Origin: JBCCOW01 sp038749105
GTDB taxonomy: Bacteria; Planctomycetota; Phycisphaerae; Phycisphaerales; Phycisphaeraceae
Direction of reading: 5' to 3'
DNA: 53,811 bases
NCBI GenBank assembly: GCA_038749105.1
Contig: JBCDIM010000023.1
Span: 1 to 53,811, forward strand
Part shown: in pieces, positions 1 to 8,887 of the stretch
How positions within the stretch are numbered: the stretch's first letter is position 1
Layout: each line of letters starts with the position of its first letter
The notes under the pieces: generated by a model
What the model saw: only the letters and a program-made list of their open reading frames with translations
Told to the model about the DNA's origin: nothing
The model's database searches: none
Translations under genes and position numbers: made by a program

Positions 1-36
1 GGGTGGGAGCGGGTGGGGCGGGTAGGGCGGGTGGGG
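1..36. other. G-rich tract just after the epimerase stop codon
   Basis: The first 36 bases are almost only G with single T/A/C spacers, containing at least seven runs of three or more G. On the minus strand this is a C-rich, G-poor tail that starts directly after the TGA of the downstream-reading epimerase gene. Such tails can act as Rho-loading sites in RNA, and the plus strand could fold as a G-quadruplex; both are inferences. A very similar C-rich tail follows the groEL stop at the other end of the window. Confidence 0.4.
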
Positions 37-999
37 TCAGTTTCGGTAGCGGGCGTCGTCGGGGTCGGGCCAGACGCCGGCCTCGAAGGCGACGCGGAGC
101 TCGGCGATGCCGTCGTCGATGGTCCAGTCGGGCTGGTACCCGAGCCGGTCGTTGATCTTGGCGAAGTCGACGCGGTAGCTGCGCGGGTCTTGATCACGCT
201 TGACGTAGGCGATCTCGGCCTCGGGGTAGTGGTTCTTTACACTCTGCCCTAGCTCGGACTTCTGCGTGTTGTTGTGGTTCGCCCCGACGTTGAACACGTC
301 GCCGCCCACGGCTTCGGGGTCGGCGGTGAGGACCATGCCGAAGGCCTTGGCGATATCGTTGACGTGGACGAAGGGCCGCCAGAACTGTTCGCCGTAGATC
401 TCGATTTTGTGGTCGCGGACGGCGGCCCAGGTGAAATCACTGACCAGGAGGTCGAAGCGCATGCGGGGCGAGATGCCGAACGCGGTCGAGAGGCGGAGCA
501 CGGTGGTGGTGAAGCCCGGGGCGTTAGCGGCGAGGATCTCTTCCTCGGCGGTGACCTTGGTCTCGGAGTAGACGGAGATCGGGTTGAGCGGCGCGGTCTC
601 GGTGACCGGTGCGGAGGTGTCGGCGACGCCGTAGTTGCTGCAGGTGCTGGCGAAGGCGAAGCGGGACACGCCGGCCGCTTGTGCAGCATTGAGCAGGTTG
701 CGGGCGCCGCCGAGGTTGGTGTCTCGGGCGAGGTCCGGGTCGCGGTTGCAGGCCGGCTCGCCGACGATCGCCGCGAGCAGCACGACCGCATCGTGGCCCG
801 CGACGGCCTGGTTCACCGCCTCGGCGTCGCGGATGTCGCCCTTGATCAGCGTGAACCGTTCTTGCCCGAGCAGCGACACCAGCGATTCGGCACCGAACGC
901 CATCTTGTCGAACACGGTCACGTCATGACCCGCCTCCCAGAGGTGGCGTGCCATCGGCGAACCGACATACCCCGCACCGCCCGCAATCAGAACCTTCAC
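37..999 (-). CDS. NAD-dependent epimerase/dehydratase (extended SDR)
   Basis: A 320-residue sugar-nucleotide epimerase or dehydratase of the extended short-chain dehydrogenase family. The N-terminus has the Rossmann nucleotide-binding motif GGAGYVGS (about residues 7-14), followed by an acidic residue at the end of the second strand, DIRDAEAV, and the LLAAIVGEP region. The catalytic YxxxK is YSETK near residue 145, with a serine-rich ASTCS strand before it. The start is a GTG preceded by AAGGAG six bases upstream. It is first to last in a minus-strand polysaccharide block, next to a nucleotidyltransferase, so it probably makes or modifies an NDP-sugar. The exact substrate cannot be read from sequence. 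Confidence 0.9.
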   Translation of the reverse strand: MKVLIAGGAGYVGSPMARHLWEAGHDVTVFDKMAFGAESLVSLLGQERFTLIKGDIRDAEAVNQAVAGHDAVVLLAAIVGEPACNRDPDLARDTNLGGARNLLNAAQAAGVSRFAFASTCSNYGVADTSAPVTETAPLNPISVYSETKVTAEEEILAANAPGFTTTVLRLSTAFGISPRMRFDLLVSDFTWAAVRDHKIEIYGEQFWRPFVHVNDIAKAFGMVLTADPEAVGGDVFNVGANHNNTQKSELGQSVKNHYPEAEIAYVKRDQDPRSYRVDFAKINDRLGYQPDWTIDDGIAELRVAFEAGVWPDPDDARYRN

Positions 1000-1036
1000 A
1001 GCTCTCTCCTTCGTTTTAATTCAATCATGCCCGCGG

Positions 1037-1792
1037 TCAGCCCGCGGAGACCGTTTCCATCTGGGGGGCCCCGTCCACCGCCGGTTCATCCGGCAGGAAC
1101 TGATCCCGCAGCGCCCGGAACTCCTCGGTCGCCACCGCGTAATCGTCGGGCCGACCGATGTCGAGCCAGTGCCCGTCGAACGGGTGCACGTGCACGTGCC
1201 GGCCCTTGCTGATCAGCTCCTGCACCACGGTGGGCAGGTCGATGTACGACCCGCCGTCGAACAGGTCCAGCACCGATCGGTTGAAGATGTACACGCCCAT
1301 CGACACGTCGTACGGCAGCACCGGCTTCTCGCGGTAGCCGGTCACCCGTTGGCGGTGGTCGATCTCGAGCACCCCGAAATCGATCTTCGCCTCGCGGCGG
1401 TACCCTGCGATGGTCAGCTCGGCCCCGCTGGCTTCGTGTTCGCGGACCAGCTGCCCGTAGTCGAGCGTGGTCAGCACGTCGCCGTTCATCACGAGGAACG
1501 TCTCGGGCAGCCCGTCGATCAGCGCGAGCGGCCCGACCGTGCCCAGCGGCTTTTCCTCGCGGGAGTAGTCGATCGAGACCCCGAACCGCGAGCCGTTCTC
1601 GAAGTACGCCATCAGCAGCTCCGCCAAGTGGCCCACCGCGAAGGTAAGCTCCGTAAAGCCGCAGCGCTTGAGCTGACGCACGACGATCTCGAGGATCGGC
1701 ATGTCGTCGATCGGCACCAAAGGCTTGGGGAAGTTCACCGTGTAGGGGGCCAGACGTCGGCCCTTACCGCCCGCCAGAATCACTGCTCGCAT
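1037..1792 (-). CDS. Sugar-phosphate nucleotidyltransferase
   Basis: A 251-residue NTP-transferase that joins an NTP to a sugar-1-phosphate. The N-terminal signature AGGKGRRLAPYT (residues 7-18) and the following PKPLVPIDDMPI are the nucleotide-binding loop and lysine of this family. MNGDVLTT near residue 102 is the metal-binding aspartate motif, and EKPVLPYDVSMGVYIF matches the conserved sugar-binding strand. It is a short form without the C-terminal left-handed helix of GlmU or long GlgC proteins, and resembles mannose-1-phosphate guanylyltransferase-like or RfbA/HddC-like enzymes. It lies 37 bp upstream of the epimerase on the same strand, so the two may act in one NDP-sugar pathway. Sugar specificity is unknown. 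Confidence 0.9.
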   Translation of the reverse strand: MRAVILAGGKGRRLAPYTVNFPKPLVPIDDMPILEIVVRQLKRCGFTELTFAVGHLAELLMAYFENGSRFGVSIDYSREEKPLGTVGPLALIDGLPETFLVMNGDVLTTLDYGQLVREHEASGAELTIAGYRREAKIDFGVLEIDHRQRVTGYREKPVLPYDVSMGVYIFNRSVLDLFDGGSYIDLPTVVQELISKGRHVHVHPFDGHWLDIGRPDDYAVATEEFRALRDQFLPDEPAVDGAPQMETVSAG

Positions 1793-1843
1793 GATGGCGC
1801 TCTCTCTCCCTCGACTCGCAAACCTGAATCACGCCAGCCCGCG

Positions 1844-3076
1844 TCAACGATCGACGCTGATGACCGGCAGCGGCGTCACGCGCCGCGTCTTCTCCTCACC
1901 CTTCGCGGCCAGTATGGCACACCGATAGACCTCGATCAATAATTTGTAGTTTGAATCCGGTGTGTAGTGCGTTTCGTATTCGTGACGACAGGCGTCGCGC
2001 ATCGCCCGCCAGTCGGGCTCGGGGCGAGCAAAGAACCGGCGTGTGGCGTCCGCGATCGCGTCGGGGTCGTTCGGCGTGAACAGCTCCCCGGTCTGCCCCG
2101 GGTCGATCAGGCTCGCCATCGACCCCAGGTCACTCCCGATCACCGGCGTCCCCAGCTGGTAGCTCTCGATCAGGGTCAACGGCATCCCCTCGAACGTGAT
2201 CGACGGGAACATCAGCGCCGCCGCCCCACCCACCTCACGGGTCACCGCCTCGTCGCTCAGCCGGCCCAGGTACGTCACGTTTGGCACCGCGGCCGCCACC
2301 GACTCGACCCGCCCCCGCATCGGGCCGTCCCCCCCCACGCGGAGCTCCGGCAGCCCCTGCCCGTGACGCTCCCACGCGGTCAGCAGCGCGTCGAGCCCCT
2401 TCTCCATCGACAGCCGGCCCAGGAACATCGCGTACCCCCCATCGCCCGGCCCCGCCGGCAGGTCCGTCGCCAGGAAGTTCGGCTTGATCATCACCCGCGC
2501 CGGGTCGATCCCCGACTCGGTGACCTTCGACTTCGCAAAGGCGGTGCAGGCGATGTACCGGTGCACCAGCCGTTGGTACGTCCCCAGCGTGTAGTGCACC
2601 GCCAGCATCCCCGCGACCGCCGCCGACGCCGCCCGCGACCCCCGGTAACACCCGTGCACCACCGCCGGCCACTTCACGCGCTTCTTGTTGCACGCCTCAC
2701 ACACCGAGCCGTCCCGCAAGCACAACGCCGACGGACACACCATCCTGTAGTTGTGCAGCGTCTGCACCACCGCCACCCCCTCGTCCCGGGCCGCGAAATA
2801 CACCGACGGCGACATCATCGGCAGCGTGTTGTGCACATGCACCACGTCCGGCTCAAACGCCCGCATCCGCTCGCGCAACGCCCGGTACGACGACCGGCTA
2901 AACACCGTCCTCGCCATCAGCCTCGGCCGACTCACCTCCGACACCGCGTCGTTGTGCACTTGGTAACGCTCCACCGTGTGACCCCGCTCGGTCAGCAGCG
3001 CGTGCTCGTCCGCCACCACCCGGTCCTCGCCCCCCGCCTGCTGGTAGTAGTTGTGGCACTGAAGAACACGCAACAC
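1844..3076 (-). CDS. GT4-family glycosyltransferase, copy 1
   Basis: A GT-B glycosyltransferase of about 410 residues. The N-terminal half opens with VLQCHNYYQQAGGEDRV, then HVHNTLPMMSPSVY and HNYRMVCPSALC. The C-terminal half has FLGRLSMEKGLDALL and FPSITFEGMPLTLIES with the EX7E-like acidic pair of GT4 enzymes. Four cysteines (CPSALC then CEAC) sit before HGCYRGSRAAS, a pattern shared with the paralogue at 8884-10191. The reading frame can extend to a TTG at 3094. I use the GTG at 3076 because homology to the paralogue starts at the next codon; a TTG at 3073 also has a well-spaced AGGTGA. Expected cytoplasmic or membrane-associated, adding a sugar to a lipid-linked glycan. Confidence 0.9.
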   Translation of the reverse strand: MLRVLQCHNYYQQAGGEDRVVADEHALLTERGHTVERYQVHNDAVSEVSRPRLMARTVFSRSSYRALRERMRAFEPDVVHVHNTLPMMSPSVYFAARDEGVAVVQTLHNYRMVCPSALCLRDGSVCEACNKKRVKWPAVVHGCYRGSRAASAAVAGMLAVHYTLGTYQRLVHRYIACTAFAKSKVTESGIDPARVMIKPNFLATDLPAGPGDGGYAMFLGRLSMEKGLDALLTAWERHGQGLPELRVGGDGPMRGRVESVAAAVPNVTYLGRLSDEAVTREVGGAAALMFPSITFEGMPLTLIESYQLGTPVIGSDLGSMASLIDPGQTGELFTPNDPDAIADATRRFFARPEPDWRAMRDACRHEYETHYTPDSNYKLLIEVYRCAILAAKGEEKTRRVTPLPVISVDR

Positions 3077-3112
3077 GTCACCTGGCCCTGTCAATGATCA
3101 CCGCCCCATCGG

Positions 3113-4825
3113 TTAACTCGCCGCCCTCGAACCAGCCTCCGCCATCCGCCTCGCACGCCGCCTCCCACCCAGCCGAAGCGTTCCCAACAGCACGCTAAGC
3201 CCCGTCAGCGTCAGCGTCGCCGGCTCTGGCACCACCGTGATCATCACCGTGTCATACGCCACGTTCAGATCGTCGTACGCCAGCACCGTCACCTCATACT
3301 CCCCCGGCCCGTCAAACACCGCGTCCACACTCAGGCCCAGCACCGGCGTCCCGTACCCTAGATCCCAGAGCACCGCGTCCGGCACAAACCCCAAGCTCGG
3401 CGTCACGCTCAGCGTCACCGCCTCACCCACTTCCAGCTCGCCCACCGCACCGAGCGATACCGTCTGGAACCCATCCGCAAAACCCTGCGACACGGGTTGG
3501 GCATCCGACCCGTTGCCCGACACCACATTATTCAGCCACTGCAGATCGGTCGGCAGCGACGCCCCGTCGGTCGGGTGCACCCCGTCCCCCGCGTTATTCT
3601 TGATCTCGTTGTCGATAAACCGCAGCCGTTCGTTCTGCCCCAAGAGTGACAGCCCTTGGCCCGCGTGCCCCGTGATCTCGTTCCCCACCGCGAGCAGGTC
3701 CTCCACGTTGGCGTTGAGCCGCAGGCCATCCCCGAAACCATCGCCGACGAAGCCCGTGCCGCCCAGCCCGTCGGTCAGCTTGTTCTCCAGGAGCAGCACC
3801 TTCGCCAGCACGTTCCCGTCCTCGTTGTCATCCCCCTGCAGCTGGGCCGAGAACGTGTTCGATCGCGTGATCTCGTTCCGGGCCACGATCACCCCTTCCG
3901 TGTCCTCCTGCCCCGAGAACGACAGCCCCACATCCGTTCCCCGCAGCACGTCGTTGTCCGCCAGCACCACATGGGTGACATCCACCAGCTCCAGCCCCGC
4001 AAACTTGAAGTCCGTCGCTGTGGCCGACCCGATCTTGTTGTCCCGCACCGCGACGCGCTGCGAGTTGTCCACGCTCAGCCAGCTGTCGATCGTGTTCCCC
4101 TCCACCACCGACCCATCGACATCGTTCTGCAGCTCGATCCCCAGCCCGAACGCCTCCAACCCCGACCCGGTCACCGTGTTGTTCCGGATCACCGCGTCGC
4201 TCGACCCGTCGTTGAAGAAGATCCCGCCCCGACCCGTATTCGTCACCGTGTTCCCCTCGACCGTCACCCGCTTGGACTGCATCGCCACCCGGATGCCCCC
4301 GCCAAAGTCCGCATCCGTCCCGATCTCCGAAAACTCGCTGTTCGTGATCGACGAATCCGTCACGTTGGTCGAGAAATAGACCCCCAACGGCCCGAACTCC
4401 GGCCCGCTCAGCTCCTTCACCTCGATCCGATCGATCGTGTGCCCCGACCCGTTCCACGCCACCACGCCGTACGACAGCCCCGACCCCGTCCCATCCATCG
4501 TCAGCCCCCGCAGCGTCACGTTGTTCACACCCTCCATCTCGATGAACCGGTCGAAGCTCCCCGTCGCCGTCAACACCGTCTGCCCGATCCCCGCCCCCAC
4601 AATGTTCACCCCCGACTTCGCATTGATCTTGCCGCTCAGCACATACGCGTCACCGCCCAGCAGCTCGACCGTGTCCCCGGGTGCCGACAGATCGATCGCC
4701 GCCTGGATCGCCGCCCCCGTCCGCACGGTTACCGTCCGCGTGGTCTGACCCCACACCGGACACGCCGCCACCACCGCACACACGATCACCAAACCCACCC
4801 CAAGCTTCATCCCAATCCGTGTCAT
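3113..4825 (-). CDS. Right-handed beta-helix PEP-CTERM protein
   Basis: A secreted protein of about 570 residues. From the chosen ATG it begins MTRIGMKLGVGLVIVCAVV and ends in CPVWGQ, a signal peptide. The body has many short repeats such as VEGNTVTN, IRNNTVTGSG, VEGNTIDS and RDNKIGS, typical of parallel beta-helix (pectate-lyase-like, PbH1) coils. A PKD-like strand follows (GEYEVTVLAYDD). The C-terminus is VVPEPATLTLTG, a hydrophobic helix and an arginine-rich tail: a PEP-CTERM sorting signal. The frame stays open 46 codons further upstream, but GAGGAG lies nine bases before the 4825 ATG and the signal peptide fits there. It sits inside the polysaccharide block, consistent with a matrix-associated or glycan-binding protein. 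No catalytic residues were identified. Confidence 0.85.
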   Translation of the reverse strand: MTRIGMKLGVGLVIVCAVVAACPVWGQTTRTVTVRTGAAIQAAIDLSAPGDTVELLGGDAYVLSGKINAKSGVNIVGAGIGQTVLTATGSFDRFIEMEGVNNVTLRGLTMDGTGSGLSYGVVAWNGSGHTIDRIEVKELSGPEFGPLGVYFSTNVTDSSITNSEFSEIGTDADFGGGIRVAMQSKRVTVEGNTVTNTGRGGIFFNDGSSDAVIRNNTVTGSGLEAFGLGIELQNDVDGSVVEGNTIDSWLSVDNSQRVAVRDNKIGSATATDFKFAGLELVDVTHVVLADNDVLRGTDVGLSFSGQEDTEGVIVARNEITRSNTFSAQLQGDDNEDGNVLAKVLLLENKLTDGLGGTGFVGDGFGDGLRLNANVEDLLAVGNEITGHAGQGLSLLGQNERLRFIDNEIKNNAGDGVHPTDGASLPTDLQWLNNVVSGNGSDAQPVSQGFADGFQTVSLGAVGELEVGEAVTLSVTPSLGFVPDAVLWDLGYGTPVLGLSVDAVFDGPGEYEVTVLAYDDLNVAYDTVMITVVPEPATLTLTGLSVLLGTLRLGGRRRARRMAEAGSRAAS

Positions 4826-4934
4826 ATACGCAAACTCCTCTCCAGACCCACAAAATAGCAGGTCAACCCCCGAATGCCGCGCTCGATTCCGGTAAATCCT
4901 CCTGAACGCCGCATCCAGAACCGCACAGCCCTCC

Positions 4935-6176
4935 TCACTCGCCGACCACCCGTCGGTACGCATACCACCGCACCCCGCTGCCCACCACCGACCCCGCCAG
5001 CACCGCGTAGGCCGCTCCTTCCACGCTCAGCCCTCCGGCGACCCCCGTTGCCAAAAGACCCACCGCCCCCCCCAGTACCGCCAGCTCGATGACGCCCGCC
5101 CAGAAGCTCCATGCCGGCCGCCCCGCCGCCTTGATCGCGCTGTTCCAACCGATCCGCACCGCCCGCACCGCCACCCCCGCCGCCAATACGGCCACCGCCT
5201 CCCCCAGCCCCGCATACCCCGCGTCCCCCAGCACCCACACCAACACCGCCCCACCGACCAGCCCCGCCAATACCGCATACCCCCCGATCACCACCCCGAC
5301 CCCAAGCGTCACCTTCCGCACCACCCGCCGGAGTTCCGCCTCGCCCCCCTGCTTCCAAGCCACGGCCGTCTTGGGCTCCAGCACCCCGCCCAACCCCAGC
5401 AGCAGCGGGTTCGCCGCCACCACCACCAGCGCCGCCGCCGCGTACCGCCCCGCCGCCTCCGTCCCCGCCGCCGCCGCCAGCCCCCAGGTCACCCCCATCA
5501 CCCCCAGCGCCCGCGCCTGCTGGCTCCCCAGCCCCCACCGCCCGAACCGCCAGGCCCGCCGCAGCCAAGGCCGAACCGCCCGCCGATCCCACACCACGCA
5601 TTCCCCGCCCAGCACCCACCACCCCAGCCCCCCCAACAATCCCGCCGCCCCCAACGCCCCCAACGCCGACTCCGCACCCAACGCCCCGACTCCCGCCAGC
5701 ACCACCACCGCCGCGACCTGCAGCCCGCTCACCACCCCGTCCAGCACCAACGCCCCCCGCACCCGCAGGTGCGCATACAGCACCCGCCGCGCCATCCCGT
5801 GCACCAAGACCCCCGGCCCAGCCAACGCCAACCACGCCAGCAGCCCCGCCCACCGCGGCTCGCCCACCGCCCAGAACACCCCCGCCGCCACCCACAGCCC
5901 CACCGCTGCCAGCACGATCACCCCCAGCCAGCCCGTCAGCGTCGCCCCGAGTGCACGCCGCCGCCGACCGGCCGACACCTGATTCCCCAGCACCGTGTAC
6001 GGCGTGCACAGCAGCGACTCCTGCCCCACCTGCCCGATCATCACCACCGCGAACCCCATCGCATAAAGCCCCAGCTCGTCCGCCCCCGCCAGCCGACCCA
6101 CCAACACCGTCAGCGCGAACCGCCCCCCGCTCAGCACCGCCTGGTCCAGCAGCGACCACGCGCTCTTCTGCGCCAT
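4935..6176 (-). CDS. Polysaccharide flippase-like membrane protein (MOP superfamily)
   Basis: An integral membrane protein of about 413 residues with roughly 12 hydrophobic segments, starting MAQKSAWSLLDQAVLSGGRF. The N-terminal amphipathic entry, the LVGRLAGADELGLYAMGFAVV helix and the distributed small residues fit the Wzx/oligosaccharide flippase branch of the MOP superfamily, which moves lipid-linked sugar units across the inner membrane. The frame can extend to a GTG at 6245, three bases after the ATP-grasp stop, but the added residues look non-native (CAQSASRGGGRWFG), so I prefer the ATG at 6176. The Shine-Dalgarno site is poor at both. The glycosyltransferase and beta-helix neighbours support an export role. 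Confidence 0.8.
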   Translation of the reverse strand: MAQKSAWSLLDQAVLSGGRFALTVLVGRLAGADELGLYAMGFAVVMIGQVGQESLLCTPYTVLGNQVSAGRRRRALGATLTGWLGVIVLAAVGLWVAAGVFWAVGEPRWAGLLAWLALAGPGVLVHGMARRVLYAHLRVRGALVLDGVVSGLQVAAVVVLAGVGALGAESALGALGAAGLLGGLGWWVLGGECVVWDRRAVRPWLRRAWRFGRWGLGSQQARALGVMGVTWGLAAAAGTEAAGRYAAAALVVVAANPLLLGLGGVLEPKTAVAWKQGGEAELRRVVRKVTLGVGVVIGGYAVLAGLVGGAVLVWVLGDAGYAGLGEAVAVLAAGVAVRAVRIGWNSAIKAAGRPAWSFWAGVIELAVLGGAVGLLATGVAGGLSVEGAAYAVLAGSVVGSGVRWYAYRRVVGE

Positions 6177-6248
6177 CACCCCGAACCACCGCCCACCACC
6201 ACGGGATGCCGACTGAGCACACATCGAGGGGGTCCAACGCAGCACGGG

Positions 6249-7547
6249 TCAGACCGTCGCCGCCGCGGCCGACGCCCCCTCGCCACCGGAGGCCTCGCCG
6301 GACACCAGCCTACGCCCGCGGTGCAACGGACGCGTCAGCTCCACCAGCGTTGGCAGCGGGTCCCGCCACCGCCAGCCGATGTGGCAATCCGCCCGCACCG
6401 CCTCCCCCACCGTCCGTCCCAGCCAGCCGATCGCCCCGCCCAGCCCGATCACTCCCCGCCGACGCTCGAACCGCACCCCCGCCAACGCCCCGCACGTCCA
6501 CGCAAACCGCACGCCCCGCTTGTACGCCCAAGCCCCACCGCCACCCTCATCCCACGCCGGCGTCTGCCCAAGCCCCAACGCCAACGCCATCTCCGACAAC
6601 GGCACCCCCGCCGCCTCCGCCACATAAAAACTTCCCGCCACCCGCGCGTTGAACTCCAGAAACGTCGGCTCGTCCCCGCCCGGCTCCATCAGGAACTGCA
6701 AACACCCCACCCCCGTGTAATCCAACGCCGCCACCAGCCGCTCGGTCGCCTCACGCAGCGGCACCGCCGGCTCGATCGTCTGGGCCGACACCGCAAACCC
6801 CGTCCCGTCCGCCCGGTCCGTCCGCAGCGCCAACGCGTCCACCGCCGCGATCAGCCGCCCGTCCTTCGCCGCCAGGTGCACGCTGTGCCGAGGCCGATCC
6901 ACGAACCGCTGCACCAGCACCCGGCGATCCGCCATCTCCGAGTTCCCCAGTAGCGTTGTCAGCTCACCCGCGTCCCGCACGATCGCCGCCTTCACCCCGT
7001 AGATCAGCTCCGCCGCGTCCAACGGCTTGACCACACAAGGCAACCCGACCGCCCCAACCACCGCCCGCAACCCCCCCTCACCCTCAAGCCCCTCCGCCAC
7101 CCGCGACCGCGGGTACGCCAGGCCCAACCGCTCGCACACCGCCACCGTCGCGTCCTTGTCCAGGCACGCTGTCACCGCCGACGCGTTCGCCATCACCACC
7201 GCAACCCGCTTGCCCAGCTCCTCCCGCATCGGGCCGACCCGCCGCATCGCCGCGTCGTTTACCGGGAACACCGCCGCCAGGCCTTCCCGCTCCCGCACCG
7301 TCTGCCGCAGCGCCCGGTCGAACGCCTCGCCGTCCGCCGCGTAGTCCGGGTGACGCCAGACCTCCGCGACCCAGTTCGACCGGTGCGCCCCGTGGTTATT
7401 GTCGTACCCGCCGTTGTACCCCATCACCACCCGCCACCCCGCCGCGCCGAGCGCCCGCGCCAACGCCAGGCTCTGCCGGTGATTGCCCAGCAGCAGCACG
7501 CTCTTCGCACCCTCCACGCCCGCAGCTTCTCTTAGCCCATCACTCAC
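6249..7547 (-). CDS. ATP-grasp domain protein
   Basis: A 432-residue protein of the carbamoyl-phosphate-synthase-like ATP-grasp group, which activates a carboxylate with ATP and joins it to an amine or thiol. The N-terminal pre-grasp domain has VLLLGNHRQSLALARAL (about 18-34). The grasp fold has LPCVVKPLDAAELIYGVK (about 169-186, ATP-binding lysine), VLVQRFVD (hinge glutamine) and FLEFNARVAGSFY (Glu and Asn metal ligands, near residue 305). Such enzymes occur in capsule and exopolysaccharide clusters, where they may add amino acids or modify sugars; the substrate is not known. Its start overlaps the stop of the upstream PaaK-like gene as ATGA, suggesting translational coupling. Confidence 0.85.
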   Translation of the reverse strand: MSDGLREAAGVEGAKSVLLLGNHRQSLALARALGAAGWRVVMGYNGGYDNNHGAHRSNWVAEVWRHPDYAADGEAFDRALRQTVREREGLAAVFPVNDAAMRRVGPMREELGKRVAVVMANASAVTACLDKDATVAVCERLGLAYPRSRVAEGLEGEGGLRAVVGAVGLPCVVKPLDAAELIYGVKAAIVRDAGELTTLLGNSEMADRRVLVQRFVDRPRHSVHLAAKDGRLIAAVDALALRTDRADGTGFAVSAQTIEPAVPLREATERLVAALDYTGVGCLQFLMEPGGDEPTFLEFNARVAGSFYVAEAAGVPLSEMALALGLGQTPAWDEGGGGAWAYKRGVRFAWTCGALAGVRFERRRGVIGLGGAIGWLGRTVGEAVRADCHIGWRWRDPLPTLVELTRPLHRGRRLVSGEASGGEGASAAAATV

Positions 7548-8887
7548 GAGGCGACCCCCGCCAACTCCGGCACCGCGCCCGCCTGCTGCCCCAAGACCGA
7601 CACCACCGTCCGGTGCTTCCCGCCCGGCATCGCCGGCAGCTCATCCACCACCCGCACCACCAGGCCCTGTCCCGGCACCAACCCCGCCAACCGCCCCTCG
7701 AGAGTCCCAGGCACCGCGTCCTCCAGCCCCTCACCCCGCTCCAGCCAAACCGTCACCGCCCCGTCCGCCGCCTGCTCAACCCGCCACCGCCGGACCCCGT
7801 CGTACTTGTCGATCACGTCCTCGAACGCCTGCCCGTGCACCGCCCCGCCGTCGCCGTCGATCACCAGGTCGAAGTCCCGCCCCCGCACCGCCGGCAGCAC
7901 CGCAAACCCCGCACTCGGCCGATCGATCGGCGCCCCGCACACATCGCCCAGCCGGTACCGCAGCAGCGGGAAGTCCCCGTTCTCCAGCACCGACACCACC
8001 ACGTCGTACGCCTCGTCTTCCCGCGGCAGCGTCTCGACATAGGCCACGTCCTCCCGCACCCGCAGCCGACGGTCCGCGTCGTGCCCCGCCAGGAACCCGC
8101 ACTCCGTGCACCCGTACTCCGCCACCGCCGGCACCCCCATCCCCCGCTCCACGACCTCGACCGTCCCCGGCCGGACCGGCTCGGCGGTCAGCACCACCAG
8201 CCGAAGCGTTGGGCACCGCCACCCGGTCCGCTCGGCCTCGGCCGCCAGCAGGTGACCCGCCATGCTGTGCGTGTAGATCGCCGCCGGCTTGAACCGCGCG
8301 ATCCGCGCCAGGTACCCCCGCAGCGTCGCCGGCCGAAGGTCGTAGGGCGACAGCCGAAGCCGGCCCCGCATCACGTCCATCACCGGCGTCTTCACCCGAT
8401 CCTTCAGCCCCGCAAACCCTTCCGCCAACGCCCCCGCGTTGCCCCACACAAACACCCACCGCTCGTCGAAGCCCACCCCCCACGACTGATAGAACCGGTA
8501 CTTGGCCCGCAGCATCGCCCGGTGGGCCGAGTGCCCGCAGTAGACCGCCGTCCGCGACCCGCTCGACCCGCTAGTCCGGTGCCACTCCCCCGCCTCCGCC
8601 GAGGCCGACACAAACGCTTCGGGCTCTTCACGCACCCGGCTCTTCTCCAGCACCGGCACCGACCCCGAAAACGCCGTCAGCGACCCGAACCGATCGGGCA
8701 GCCCCAGCCGATCCCGCAGCTCCCGGTAGTGCCGCGTCTCCGCGATCGCCCGGCCCCACACCCGGTTGAGCCGGTCCAGCTGGAACCCCTCCAGCCGACC
8801 GCGGTCCCAGCCCTCGCGCTCGGCCAGCCTCGGCAGCGCTCGCCGGGCCGCTCGGAACCTCGGCAGTTGTCCGATCACGCCCTTCAT
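7544..8887 (-). CDS. PaaK/CapK-like adenylate-forming enzyme
   Basis: A 447-residue protein related to phenylacetate-CoA ligase (PaaK) and capsule protein CapK, which adenylate a carboxylic acid. Visible motifs are RTSGSSGSRTAVYCGHS (P-loop-like, about 104-120), AEYGCTECGFLAGH (about 247-260) and FPLLRYRLGDVCG (adenylate-binding Asp). The frame runs on to 9055, but those 56 residues are low-complexity GC-rich shadow of the upstream gene. The ATG at 8887 gives an ATGA overlap with the upstream glycosyltransferase stop and a natural start MKGVIGQLPRF. Its own stop overlaps the ATP-grasp start the same way. The trio may install an acyl or amino-acid group on a polysaccharide, but the substrate is unknown. 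Confidence 0.85.
   Translation of the reverse strand: MKGVIGQLPRFRAARRALPRLAEREGWDRGRLEGFQLDRLNRVWGRAIAETRHYRELRDRLGLPDRFGSLTAFSGSVPVLEKSRVREEPEAFVSASAEAGEWHRTSGSSGSRTAVYCGHSAHRAMLRAKYRFYQSWGVGFDERWVFVWGNAGALAEGFAGLKDRVKTPVMDVMRGRLRLSPYDLRPATLRGYLARIARFKPAAIYTHSMAGHLLAAEAERTGWRCPTLRLVVLTAEPVRPGTVEVVERGMGVPAVAEYGCTECGFLAGHDADRRLRVREDVAYVETLPREDEAYDVVVSVLENGDFPLLRYRLGDVCGAPIDRPSAGFAVLPAVRGRDFDLVIDGDGGAVHGQAFEDVIDKYDGVRRWRVEQAADGAVTVWLERGEGLEDAVPGTLEGRLAGLVPGQGLVVRVVDELPAMPGGKHRTVVSVLGQQAGAVPELAGVAS

Noticed and set aside
4822..6237. A 471-residue minus-strand frame in another phase of the flippase gene
   Set aside because: Gly/Ala/Arg-only low complexity; the flippase frame has proper membrane helices.
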